DNA of 40,674 nt from Chara braunii. Its lineage: Eukaryota; Streptophyta; Charophyceae; Charales; Characeae. Below the pieces are notes generated by a model that was not told where the DNA came from, did not search any database, and was given only the letters and a program-made list of their open reading frames with translations. The stretch is taken from NCBI GenBank assembly GCA_003427395.1, contig BFEA01000426.1:682265-722938 (forward strand). The letters run 5' to 3'. This document shows, piece after piece, positions 28,843-39,331 of the stretch (the stretch's first letter is position 1; every line of letters begins with the position of its first letter). The position numbers and the translations under genes were made by a program.

Positions 28843-31019
28843 TGTCCTCGCTGATGGGTGGAAGCGTCTTCGCTGTGAGCGGTCAGAGGTCCGGGTTCAT
28901 CCATGGGCGCCACAACGTAGACTGGGGCCGGAGGAGAGGAGGGCACAACTCATGCAGGATTTCTACTAGGTGGAGTTTCGCCATATCCCAGTCGAAATCC
29001 AGGCCGCATTCGTATACGATTTCGGATTGCTATATGATATAGTAGCGTTCATATACTCCCTCCCCTCCTTCGTGGCCAAGAGGGATGATTACTTAATGTT
29101 GGCGCTGGATTTCCCCCAGGGTCACCCATTCTCCCTCGGTGATGTCATTCCGTATCAGGTTGGAGGAAAGGAGTACATTATCCATACGACGCACAAACTG
29201 AGTACGTCTATCCACTCCATCCGCAAAAAAAAAAAGGGACGGAGACTGTTGAGGGATCCGGTTAAGGTGACCCATTGGGGGACAGTGGATCCGGGACATG
29301 ACGGATGGGTTTATATTGAGGACCGTAAGAAGGACAGTACCGCAATTGGATGGAAATGGGAAAGATTTGGGGAACCAGACTGGGGGACGCGCCCCCCAAA
29401 CACATGGACCCCCCTGGCCCCGGTGGAGGAGAGAGTGCATGAGACACAGACACGCCCCCCGCAGGGAGACCAGGAAAACCCAGGTTGGAAAACGGCGGGC
29501 AGGAAAGGAGGAAAATAAATCTGGGTTCAACAACAGCAAGAGGAACCCGGTCCGTGGCGAAAGGATAAAGATAGTCCCAGCGGCACCCCGGGCCCGGCTG
29601 CTAAGCTGTACATTCAGGGAAAAGAAGAAACAAATCGCTCCAGGGAACTCTCCGGCAACCCCTCCTCACAACAAATACAACAAACGGGGGGGGGAACAAC
29701 ACACAGGTGGGCGGGACATCAACACAAGTGGATAAACGACTGAGACAGCTGGAAACAAAGGGGCAACCGAAGGGACAGATGGAGGCGGAGGTGGAGGAGG
29801 GGCGGCCACAGGAGGAGAAGCAGGAACAATCAAGGGGGGCAGTAGGAAAGATAGGAGAGATTGAAATCGACCCTTTCCAAGCTGCTTTTGATTCAGAACC
29901 GATCGAGGTGGACCCGCTCCCAGCCAACGCCAGCATGTCACCGAAGGTCTTGGTCCCTAAGTGCGACCCGACAGGTGAGGAGGAGGGGGTGTCGCCACCA
30001 CACCTACCGGTAGAACAAAAACTGGTCGCCATCGCTGACTGGCTAATGGGGAATTTGAAAGCTAAACACGACCCCCTCACTGATGACTTCTGGGATAAGA
30101 CGTACTTAGAACTATTCCCCATGTTCGACACAAGCGCCTCGCTAAAAAATGTACTGGAAAACGGTTTGCAATCGGGGGTGAAGTGGACTGATGCATGGCA
30201 CAAACTGACTACCATTGTGTTTGCTCGTTTTCAATTGCCACACGAAGCAGCAACAAATGAAGCGGAACAGGGCATGACAAACACGACAGACATAACAGAC
30301 ACTGAACAGACCCAGAAGTCTCACGACCCTTCAGTTTTGCAGCAACCGACCCGTTGCCCGGCCCCGACCCTCCGGACCCGGATAAGAACGCACCATTGGA
30401 CCTCGTGCGAAAAAGAAACTTCGACATTTGATTGAGTTGGGCCGGGACTTAGGCCCCTTGTCGCAGGAGGCTATGCTGCTCATCCCTGTTCGGAAGAAGA
30501 ATGAGAAATAGGAAGTGGGATTGTCTCCGATAGAGAATGGTAGACGGGGGGGTGTCATGTTACAGGGTTGGTCGTCGTTCTGGGCGGAGCCACAAAATAG
30601 CACATCTGAGGCAGCGGTCGACATTCTGCAGATGCACTTCGAAGCCCATATTATAGAAACCTTGTCACTAGGGGCGCAAACGGCCCCAACAAAATAGCAC
30701 AACGGGATGTTTACATGCATTTTGATACCCCCAAGGAGGCAAGCCTAAGATGGCTGACTCATGCCCAACTACTAAACCTGCAGATAACCAAGATCCGACA
30801 CAGTGACACCTAGAGTGAACAGGACGTTCAAAAATGCTTAGACACCCTCCTCGGGTTGGGCCCCTTGGTGAGAACCGCAGACTGGGACTGGGATCAATTG
30901 CCGTGGATCCGTCTGTAAGATGCTATCACATGCTACATAATATGAAGAGCATATGAACATGTTCAGTAAGATGGACCCTGTCAGAGCGGTGTACGAGAAG
31001 AATCGCATCTGGAACTAAT

Positions 31020-31657
31020 GTAGGAGAGCAGCGGATCTGGACCTGCGGTCCCTGAATGTGAACGACCTGGCCTCATGCAAACCGGATAAACAAAACGCAA
31101 TTTTGGACTTAATGAGAAGGGTGGGAGGTAGGAACTAGCCAGATATAGTGTATGTGCAGGAAATACACCTGATGGACACCCCGGAGCACAACTACACCCA
31201 TAAAATGATCTGGCCATACAGGGCCTTTAGAGCCCATGCCCCGAAACCGGGTAGTGCAGGGGTTGCCATCTGGATCCCCCCAGACTCCAGGGCGGACCTA
31301 GTGCATCGGGAGGTGGATCAGGAGGGGGGTCGATGGGTCTCCATCTTGGTCACGTTGAAGCTCTAAATTTTATGCATAGTGTGTGTCTACGCCCCCTATA
31401 CCGTAAGCGAGAGTAGAACATTTTTTGAGAACCTTAAGATGCAAATCCCCGATGGAGTTCTGGTCATTATAGCAGGGGATTGCAACGCAGTCCCAGATCG
31501 TTGGATGGACCGGTGGCGGACATCGTCCCCTGCCTCGGCATATGTGGAAGAGGATGAGCGGATTATCCATAATTTATGTTCGTCGCTTAAAGTATTCGAC
31601 TCCTTCCGAAAGCTAAGCCCGGATACCAGGTTCTATTCATGCCTACGGAAGACTTGA
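31020..31657 (+). pseudogene. LINE B ORF2 endonuclease domain, with stops
   Basis: Reads LDLRSLNVNDLASCKPDKQN (the S.N..GL start of APE-type endonuclease), a stop, then PDIVYVQEIHLMD (QE.HL motif with the catalytic Glu), GSAGVAIWIPPDS, RWVSILVTLKL, a stop, CVYAPYTVSESRTFFEN, VLVIIAGDCNAVPDRWMDRW (GDFN motif, here GDCN) and DERIIHNLCSSLKVFDSFRK. It ends in a stop before the SRID region. The domain would nick target DNA in an intact element; at least three stops make this copy dead. Confidence 0.85.
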
Positions 31658-32878
31658 ACTGGGAGCTAGTCGAGATCCCGGATATACTTAATTTTGATCT
31701 CGGAGGACATGGGAGGATCGCTACTTCTAGCAGCGATCCTCCCTGCCAGTCCTTACCCAGGCCTTGATCATAAAATGTGCACGGTCATCTTGTTGTTCTG
31801 AAAGAGACCCGACCGAGGATCTGGTTTTTACAGACTCAACGCCTCTATCTTACAACAAAAAAACTTTCAGAACTACATCAAAGACTGCTGGGCATTCTGG
31901 CACACACAACGACGGTATATTCAGCAGGAAATTGACTGGTTTAATAACAGGCTTTTCTATCTGGGTAAAAAATGTCAAGAATATTTTAAGTCCTTAGCTG
32001 CCAGAAAGCATCAACAAGAGATGAAAATCCACCAGCAACTGCAGCAACTGGAGCACCAGGATCAACCAAACAGCTCACATAATGACACACTGCACACACA
32101 ACCAGAAGATTGTTCAGAGGTACAGAGGCTACAACAACAACTCCAGACCTTTGCCGCACAACGTTGGGAAGGTACACGAATAAGAGGAAGATTGACAAAG
32201 TATCAAACGAAAGGAACAATAGATAAAAAGTTCTTCAGTATGACCCGAGTACGTTCACACAGAACAACCGTAGAAGCGTTATACGATCCACAGACCGGAC
32301 ACCAAGATATTGTCACCTCCTCCCCCTGTGCATGCAGATAACCAGGTCCTTCTTTAAGGATTTGTTTACTTCAAGATGTGCCCAACGGGAGAGGAACGTC
32401 AGGGAGAAGGAAATAGAGGACTTTCTGAAACCACTGAAAAATACCCTAACGGGCCAGCAAAAAACAAACCTGGATCGTCCTTTGTCCAAGGAGGAAATCT
32501 GGACGGCAGTGATGCAGATGGATGAAGAGAAAACGTCGGACATTGATGAATTTTCTAAGGAATTCTGGGAGACCTCCTGGACTAAGATGCCCCCGGATCT
32601 CATGGATTTCTATCGCAATGTGTGGGACACAGGGCGGATGGGGGAGTTGGTGGGGCAAGGTATCCTCACCCTGTTGCACAAAAAAGGGGACAAAATGGAT
32701 ATCCAGAACTATCGGCCGATAACGTTGCTCACAGTCGTCTATAAAATGCTTGCGAAAGCTCTGGCAAACCGATTGATCCCGGTCCTCGACGATATTATTC
32801 ACCCAGCGCAGGCTGGTTTCGTCAAAGGACGCAGGATCCAGAACAATATTCTTCTCGTTAATGAACTCCTCAAATTAA
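31658..32878 (+). pseudogene. LINE B ORF2 linker and N-terminal half of reverse transcriptase
   Basis: The linker contains QEMKIHQQLQQLE and RWEGTRIRGRLTKYQTKGTI, parallel to LINE A's RWQGTRI. Then an open 184-codon frame (32332-32886) reads ITRSFFKDLFTS, PLSKEEIWTAVMQMDEEKTS, EFSKEFWETSW, NYRPITLLTVVYKMLAKALA and GFVKGRRIQNNILLVNELLK. LINE A has PGIDGLPKEFW where this copy has SDIDEFSKEFW, so PG and GLP are lost. The frame is cut at TTAA (32875-32878) by a miniature transposon. Confidence 0.85.
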
Positions 32879-33081
32879 ACCACTAGTACCTGGCCCAGCT
32901 ATCGGCCGCGGCGCTTCCCGTATACGCCCTGCGCCATTTGGGCTTCGGCCTGCTGGCCCGCATTGGCTGGAGGCCGCAGGCAAAACGAAAAAGAAAATTG
33001 CGACGGCGGTTCGGCAGGACTTGGCGCGCAGCGTGCTGGGAGGCTCGGATTCAATAGATGAGCGAGGTACTGGTGGTTTAA
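32875..33081. mobile_element. TTAA miniature element (copy 6) inserted in LINE B reverse transcriptase
   Basis: The element is 32879-33077 (199 bp). TTAA 32875-32878 and 33078-33081 flank it. The left end is ACCACTAGTACCTGGCCCAG; the right end reverse-complemented is ACCACCAGTACCTCGCTCAT. Deleting the element and one TTAA joins CTCAAATTAA to CACGACAAG, reading L-K-L-T-R-Q-D. LINE A has IKLARQS at the same place, so the pre-insertion frame is restored and the TTAA duplication is confirmed by an empty-site comparison. The interior is GC-rich and non-coding. Confidence 0.9.
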
Positions 33082-33810
33082 CACGACAAGATAAACAGAA
33101 TGTGACTATCGTCTTCATTAACTTTGAAAAAACATATGACCATGTGGACTAGTGTTTTTTAGACAAATGTATGAAAAAAATGAATATCGGACCAGTCGTC
33201 CGGCACTGGACCGAGATACTACATCATAAGCCACCATGTGTGTCCAAGTAAATGGCAGCATAGCGCCGGCTTTCCCATTGCAACGATCGGTTCGCCAAGG
33301 GGACCCTCTAACACCCTTCCTCTTCATCATCGTCATGGAGGCGCTGACAGCGAACCTCTGAGCCAACAAACAACCGAGGAGACTACAGATCTCTGCTATC
33401 CCGGAAGACGCGATCCCTATTTGCTCGATGTTTGCGGACGATCTGACGCTCATGATAGATGCCACTGCAAAAAACATGGAAGAGATTAAGAGATTATTTG
33501 ACCGATTCACTGCAGTCTCAGACATGACCGTCAATTGGAAAAACAAGACTCTGGGGTGGTGGATCCACCATCAAGGGGCGTGCCCCCCAGAGCTGCCACG
33601 GGTCAAGTGGCTCCCCGAAACGGCCCCAGTCAAAGTACTGGGAATTAGGTTGACGAAATCAGGTAAGCCTGCCTTGAATGATGAGTGGATCCTTAAGCCT
33701 ACTTCATAAAAATTGGCCAACTTGAAAGACCGACACACTTCACTTATTGGTAGAGCACTCACGATTAACAGCGTAGTGCTGGCGGCCCTGTGGTATAAAT
33801 TGTAATTTGG
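33082..33810 (+). pseudogene. LINE B reverse transcriptase, C-terminal half, catalytic Asp changed
   Basis: Resumes with TRQDKQNVTIVFINFEKTYD. LINE A has FIDFEKAYD; the motif A Asp is Asn here (codon AAC), which removes a metal ligand. A stop follows at the position of LINE A's W (HVD* for HGDW). After frameshifts come QRSVRQGDPL (motif B) and IPICSMFADDLTLMIDATA (motif C, intact FADD), then TVNWKNKTLGWWIHHQGACP, VKVLGIRLTKSGKPAL and DRHTSLIGRALTINSVVLAA. Inactive on several counts. Confidence 0.85.
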
Positions 33811-33858
33811 ACCCTCAACAGGGAGGTCGTTCGATCGCTAAAGAGACAATTAACGACC

Positions 33859-34563
33859 TTGCTGTGGAGAGGCAATGGTGAGCTCCCGAACATCATTCAA
33901 GTTAGCAGAGTAGCCTGGCCATCGGTGATCCAACCCAAGGACAAAGGGGGTCTGGGGATCCTGGACCCGGATACTCAGATTACCGCATTAACTGTCCAAT
34001 GGGTTAGGAGATTGCTTTTCACTCAGCACCTCCCATGGTATGCATTGGCGCTGAAATAGATAGTCAGACTTACCCCGCAAATACCACAAGGAGTTAGCTC
34101 ATTGACCTGACTGGAAGACCGCTTTTGGACTGTGCCACGGAGCCCCCGCTTTGAGGGACACTCACCTCGAGACATAGTCCGCTCGGACTTGGTCAGAGAT
34201 GACTTCTAGACCCGGGCCCTGAGGGCCTGGCGCCAACTCCTGTTGCCCGACCAACCCCCATCAACTAGGTGGGAGGAGGTCATGCGTCAACCCCTTTTTG
34301 GGAACAGGAGGATAACAGACCAGTACAAGAGGGGGTATCGCAACTCAGACAACCTGTGGAACAGTTGGGTCAAAAAAGGCATCATCAGAATAAAGGACAT
34401 ATGGAACATAGAAGTGGGGGACTGGAAAACGGGGCCACAACTGAGAACTGTGCTTAAACACTGCCACAAGGTTGAGGAGAACATGGATCTGCTAATCGCT
34501 GCTGTCCCCCTTGACTGGGTTCACATTCTACGCAAAGGGCTACGACTAATAGAAGGACACTGA
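33859..34563 (+). pseudogene. LINE B ORF2 connection region
   Basis: Open fragments read LPNIIQVSRVAWPSVIQPKD then GGLGILDPDTQITALTVQWV (the W..VC.P...GGLG...L pattern typical downstream of LINE RT), and later WNSWVKKGIIRIKDIWNIEV, matching WVKRGILRIRDIW of LINE A. Stops separate the fragments. Confidence 0.75.
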
Positions 34564-34659
34564 GTAGCTGCCCCAAAGGATTCGGAAAGTGTAGGCAATG
34601 TGGTGGAGGTATGAACAAACGAAACGCTGGTAAACCTCATTCACATAGGCAAGGAAAAT

Positions 34660-35726
34660 AAGCTTACCCGTTACTTCGCAGAAGTGATGAGATGGTGGAA
34701 AAATGCAGACCTGCACAAGATACGCGTACTGCGGGATAAAGACAATTGGATTTCATATCGGGCAAATACCCCCCTGGTGGAGCTACCCTTTGACCCTGAC
34801 GAATGGCAGTAGGTCCCCAGGCGAAAACCCAAGTCGGGGATGAATCTAAACTTGCACACTCTAACGGTGAAGGCCGCATATCGTCTGCTACGACCAAAGG
34901 TGAACATAAAAGAAATATTGAAAGCCCGATGGAGGTCACACTTGAATGTAGGGATTGAGGCAATCCGCCCGATCCGATGGTTCGCCGCCACAAGGTCCAG
35001 GCCTCCGAAGATGGCCTCTCTTCAGTGGCAGATAGAACACCGTTGCCTTCCCACCAATGATTGGTTGATAGATCGCACGTATCTGGAGCAAAAGGGGCGG
35101 GCGTTACCCTGGTGCAAATCATGCCACACTGCTTTCCCCCCCCGCATAATTCCTGAACCACACATATTCATGCAGTGCCCATGGGCAGTTCTCACATGGC
35201 GATGGTGGGATAGGATCTGGCCTTGTTGGGTACTGATTCCAACTGGCCATGGGATTGGAGGGCCATATTATGCGAGGCATGGTCCTCCCCCACTGACAAC
35301 TCCTTTGAAAACAACATGTTCAAGCTAGGAAGGAGAGCGGTCATGTGGACCCTATGGAGGAAACGATGTATACATGTCATGGAGGGTGTCCGCATAACTG
35401 GGGAAGAGGCAACGGACATCATAAGGCAATACATTCAACAATAACTCATGGTACAATGGCAAAAAATTAAAAGCCATCTCGATTCATATCACTCAGCAAA
35501 GGATATAACACAAACAATTCACCAAATTTTGGATCGCATCCGTCGGATGGGAAGGAAAGCCCGCCCAGGAAGGCAACCAGGAGGAGTTCAGGAGAGACTA
35601 CGTATCTGCTTCAGAGACAGGACTACTGTGGGCCAGGAGATCCCACTGCGACCGGCCACAGAATTCCCCAACCCCTTCCTGCCCCACCAATTTGCAATGG
35701 TACGGAGCAGATACAGGGAAGACTGA
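34660..35726 (+). pseudogene. LINE B ORF2 C-terminus with zf-RVT zinc-binding domain
   Basis: The segment 34840-35161 reads LHTLTVKAAYRLLRP, KARWRSHLNVGIEAIRPIRW and HRCLPTNDWLIDRTYLEQKG, then RALPWCKSCHTAFPP and HIFMQCPWAVLTWRWWDRIW. The C-x2-C and H-x4-C pairs are the zinc-binding pattern of zf-RVT. After a frameshift, FKLGRRAVMWTLWRKRCIHV (35330-35400) follows, a stop at about 35442, then WQKIKSHLDSYHSAKDI and a last frame to 35726. This domain may help bind the RNA 3' end in the intact protein; that role is inference. Confidence 0.8.
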
Positions 35727-36309
35727 GAACTGGTATCAAGAGGTACATGAGGCAGCTGCTAGGGTAATACGTGTGATCTGGCGGTCTGGTGCAGACTGGA
35801 GAGGCGGCCCGTGTTTTGTCCAACGCAACCAATAGGTCTAGGATAATAGAAAGTGATGGGACACTGGACCCGGTTTCCAGCACCTGTGTTCTTCCGCAAT
35901 TCATCTCATGTTTTTCTTAAGAAGGACGCTAAACCCCGTTTCCAGCAGGTGGTAGACATGCAATGGTGTGGAGCGGTATGAGTGGGCCAGCAACATCAAT
36001 AAAAGGTATATCTCAAAGGTAGAGGGTGGGAGGAACCAGGGTGTAGCAGCAGGTATCTGGTGCCAGGTTCAGGGTAAAGAGGTTCTCGCCCCCCCAACAT
36101 CCTGCTCAGTCAATCCCCTGGACCCCAAGGTAGTCAATGCTGGCAGGAATATTCCGCATCTCTGTTTTTCTTATATGGTTCGAATTCTGCCCACGTAAGG
36201 GACACTGGACCCGTTTTCCAGCAGGTGTCGCTCCCCACCAATAGATGGAGCTCCCCCCAGGTGTTGGTGGTGTTTTCTCTTATCAGCACCACTAACACTG
36301 TGGGGGCGT

Positions 36310-36344
<35 letters not shown>
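35727..36344 (+). mobile_element. LINE B 3' UTR and two-hairpin tail with poly-A
   Basis: The first-hairpin phrase occurs three times: GACACTGGACCCGGTTTCCAGC near 35860, GACGCTAAACCCCGTTTCCAGC near 35923 and GACACTGGACCCGTTTTCCAGC near 36202. Between them are the UTR blocks CTGCTCAGTCAATCCCCTGG and GTCAATGCTGGCAGGA shared with LINE A. The terminal hairpin pairs GTGTTGGTGGTG with CACCACTAACAC around TTTTCTCTTATCAG, followed by poly-A from 36314. Extra copies of the first hairpin suggest nested tail insertions or template jumping. Confidence 0.8.
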
Positions 36345-36347
<3 letters not shown>

Positions 36348-37033
36348 GCTCTAGGATGAATGAGTTGTCATGACTCGCCACTCTTTTCCAGCGTTGACCA
36401 GCATTCGCCTGCCTCAACTCGCTTCCTCCTATGGTGGAGACTTTTTCGATCTAGGTAGCCCACATTTGGTGTCGACCATGGACCCTTTAGGGCTTGGAAT
36501 CTTCTGGATTAAATATGTACAACCTTTGATTGTATATCTCATCTATGACCATGGTTGACTATTTGGAAATCTCCGACTCTTGGTCTGCTTTTCCTATATT
36601 AGGCCTGACTCTTGATTTTCAAAGAGTCAACTCTCCCATGTCGGGGGTCAGGTTGCCTCGTTTGACCCTACACCTGTCTCTTATACACATCTAGATGTGT
36701 ATAAGAGACAGGCTCTAGGATGAATGAGTTGTCATGACTCGCCACTCTTTTCCAGCGTTGACCAGCATTCGCCTGCCTCAACTCGCTTCCTCCTATGGTG
36801 GAGACTTTTTCGATCTAGGTAGCCCACATTTGGTGTCGACCATGGACCCTTTAGGGCTTGGAATCTTCTGGATTAAATATGTACAACCTTTGATTGTATA
36901 TCTCATCTATGNNCATGGTTGACTATTTGGAAATCTCCGACTCTTGGTCTGCTTTTCCTATATTAGGCCNGACTCTTGATTTTCAAAGAGTCAACTCTCC
37001 CATGTCGGGGGTCAGGTTGCCTCGTTTGACCCT
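36348..37033. repeat. 322-bp direct duplication separated by a synthetic adapter junction (assembly artefact)
   Basis: Positions 36348-36669 and 36712-37033 are the same sequence (both start GCTCTAGGATGAATGAGTTG and end GCCTCGTTTGACCCT), with only three Ns distinguishing the second copy. The 42 bp between them contain a Tn5 mosaic-end head-to-head dimer. Each copy reads the same 62-codon ORF (start MTRHSFPAL), which has no known domain. The second copy continues naturally into downstream sequence, so the first copy plus adapter is probably extraneous, or the reverse. Confidence 0.9.
36674..36711. other. Tn5 mosaic-end junction (Nextera mate-pair adapter), not genomic
   Basis: CTGTCTCTTATACACATCT at 36674-36692 is immediately followed by its exact reverse complement at 36693-36711. 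The 19-bp sequence is the hyperactive Tn5 mosaic end, and this head-to-head 38-bp arrangement is the circularisation junction left in Nextera mate-pair libraries. There is no transposase or other Tn5 sequence nearby. Confidence 0.95.
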
Positions 37034-37740
37034 GGACCCTATATCCATTGACCGCCTAGGACTTTTCTTANACCTTTCTAAGACTAGCAACGCGACTTTT
37101 GACCCTTGAATCTTGACTTGGACCGAAAGTGATGACCCGAGCCTATGTTTGTGCAGATTTGGAACCCTGCTCATCAGCATTCACCCCGTCCTGATTTCAA
37201 ATCTGATTTTTTTTTCCCTCCTAATTTTGTTCATCACCCGCAATTATGTCTGCAGCGAATCCAACGATGGTTCCAGACTCTGGTTAGTTGTTGAACTTTA
37301 TCTCATATTGCTTATAAAGTCCCTCTTTCAAATGGAAAGAAAAAAATATCTTCCAAGATCCTTTCAACCTGATACGGTGATACCTTATGTCCACTGAAGA
37401 TGGGAACATAGACACGCGACTGGGGAATCCATCGTCTTCGATGTAGGGTAGGATAGGTTTTCAAATGTAGGGGTACAAGAGATAGGATGGTCCACCTTGA
37501 TCCTCAATCATCTTGAGAACTTTCTATGATCAGTGATAGACAAATATAAATTTTATGTGACAAAAAACTCAACCGACTTTATCAGCATCAAATCTTATTC
37601 TTTGAAGCTTCAGGATCTTCTACGTTTATTAGATTATTCAATTATTTTAACTGTAGTCTTCTTATATTCTCTTTGGTTTTCATTATATCGTGCTCGCTTA
37701 AAGCTGCGAATTAGTTGGGGCCCTTGGGGGTACTTAGTCT
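37034..37740. other. AT-rich unassigned DNA
   Basis: Plus-strand ORFs of 94 codons (37113-37397) and 71 codons (37533-37748) are Leu/Ile-rich and show no domain. The stretch lies between the artefactual duplication and the second gypsy remnant and may be part of that element. One N lies at 37071. Confidence 0.35.
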
Positions 37741-38439
37741 CTTGTTAGAAAGTCTATATGCCTCACGTGTTACATACATACATAGAAGGTGTTCCACAAT
37801 CTATTCATTTGCTCAATTTGTCATTTGGTCTAATAATGTTTGTATGAAGACATAGGCAGTTGAGTGTTAAATACTTCAACTAGTTTTTGTTAGTGTTGTC
37901 TTGTAAATCAGACGTGTGTATCAAACACGAAACCTTTGGAAATCCATATATACAAACTCAACGCATCTCAAACTTTCGCATCATCGATATAGAAATGAAC
38001 ATTATGTAATTGAAAAATCTATTGACAATGACTATGACTTGCTTATTTCTATTCCTGCTATTAGCCTATTAGTGAGGGTCATGAGATCTATGAAGATTGT
38101 CTCATCTGGTTTATTAGGAATAGGAAGTGGTGTAAGTTATCCTAAAAGAGTTATCGTTGGAAGGCTTGTCTTTTTGACAAACAAAACATGTTTTGACAAA
38201 GGTAACATCTTCCTTCATTCCTTGCCACACAAACCATTGCAATATATTAACATATGTTTTCCTCCGGCCAATGTGTCACTCTCTGTCGTGTTATTCGTCG
38301 AGTATCATATGCTCTTACTTAACTCATTATTCGGGACACAAACTTCTATCTTCACCTTTGGAATAGTATGCTTTTAGTCATACGATAAATTGGTAAGTGC
38401 TTAAAATTAGTGTTTAAACTCCTTACTTCAAATGAAACC

Positions 38440-38730
38440 CTCAATATATTCAACTCTAATATAATCTTCCAATTTACTTCCCGCAACTAGATAGGTAATA
38501 ATAGCACCAAAGAAGTCAAATTGCCAGGACAGTGCACCTACTTTGTATCTACCTCTGACTGATTTTAACTCAAAATCAAAGATGTCAATGATAGCAGATC
38601 ACCACGCTAACTTATCAGACATGAAGTTTACCGTTGGTTGCATCGTTAACCACTTCAAAGCCTCTTAATATGGGTAAACTTTAAAATGTCTGCCCAACAA
38701 AAAGCGTTGCAACGTGGTTTAGAGTTCTGA
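38440..38730 (-). pseudogene. Gypsy RNase H fragment
   Basis: The minus strand contains LLGRHFKVYPY, EALKWLTMQPTVNFMSDKLA, IIDIFDFELKSVRGRYKVG and ALSWQFDFFGAI with stops between them. The same series in the first gypsy remnant is HFKIYYDHYTLQ, DKLARYIQCIDNFDFELK and VDALSRRPDSFAAI, so the two belong to related lineages. Confidence 0.65.
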
Positions 38731-39039
38731 ATATCACATACAGTGTTTTCTCATACACTGACTTTGTCACTTTCTTTGAGGGTAAGTGCTTACTTGACTA
38801 ATCTATGCCTCAATCCTGCATTGACTAGCATGAATTGTAACAACAAAAGGTACAAATGCGCCAATGGTTTTCATAACATAATAACGAGTTGGAACATTTT
38901 TCAACCTCTTCAACGATAAGTTGATAACTCACAGTCTTTATGCCACAACCTAACTGTCTTTTTCGTTAATAATAGTCACAACCAAAACAGTTCGATCACT
39001 GATTGCAATACCCTTCATGCAACTAAAACGGTTTGACCA

Positions 39040-39331
39040 AGTTCGTTCATTCATTGTTAAAAGGTTGCCGACGATGTAGTAAATCCAAAGGGTATGACTA
39101 TGAACTCATGGTATACATACCTTATCTAAGCATTGTTTTATATTAGTATTTGAGAGCTACCTCGATCCGTTGGTAACATGAGTTCAAATAAATGTTACTA
39201 AATTCCTCGCAACCTTGCAAATGGTTTAACAAACCATTCATGCGGGGAGGTGGTTTTGCCTTTTTTGAATTAATGACAATCAATGTTCGATTATCTATGC
39301 AAAGTCTTAGCTCATTTTTCTTTTTAGGCAC
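39040..39331 (-). pseudogene. Gypsy reverse transcriptase fragment
   Basis: The minus strand reads MPKKKNELRLCIDNRTLIVI then PPPRMNGLLNHLQGCEEFSN and IYLNSCYQRIEV, the standard gypsy RT opening (KKDG..R.C.DYR.LN.IT, PLPRID.LLD.L.GA..FS.IDL.SGYHQI.V). The motif A segment IDL is IYL here, so the catalytic Asp is lost. Beyond a stop the frame continues YHEFIVIPFGFT, matching YEF.VMPFGLT. Clear homology, inactive. Confidence 0.8.

Larger units (their letters stand above)
27975..30490 (+). pseudogene. LINE B ORF1 (gag-like), broken
   Basis: Fragments in several frames: LRHKRWAYQQKPSKNSA at the start, then QLTWADKLRNPHQS, the TWAD motif seen near the start of plant LINE ORF1 proteins, then VYMKHASNWVFHDDAAYKSV. 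This is interrupted at 28594 by a miniature transposon fragment, an A/G-rich tract and a microsatellite. It resumes near 28965 with YDFGLLYDIVAFIYSLPSF and DPGHDGWVYIEDRKKDST. A further 242-codon frame (29707-30435) is Glu/Gln-rich with DDFWDKTYLELFPMFDTS. ORF1 proteins coat LINE RNA. I do not see a CCHC zinc knuckle. Assignment rests mainly on position and the TWAD motif. Confidence 0.6.
27975..36344 (+). mobile_element. LINE B: long non-LTR retrotransposon, degenerate, plus strand
   Basis: ORF1-like sequence (27975-30490), ORF2 (about 31020-35726) and a 3' UTR with the two-hairpin tail and poly-A (36314-36344) appear in order. It is clearly related to LINE A by protein sequence and by the tail. 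Stops and frameshifts are scattered through both ORFs. It has been hit by TTAA miniature elements at 28598 and 32879. No flanking duplication was identified and the 5' end is unknown. Confidence 0.85.

Noticed and set aside
36674-36711. Tn5/IS50 insertion or a natural perfect palindrome
   Set aside because: Only the 19-bp engineered mosaic end is present, head to head, between duplicated flanks; this is a library junction.
37916-38377. 153-codon plus-strand ORF in the AT-rich region
   Set aside because: It runs antisense to the gypsy remnant and has no recognised motif.
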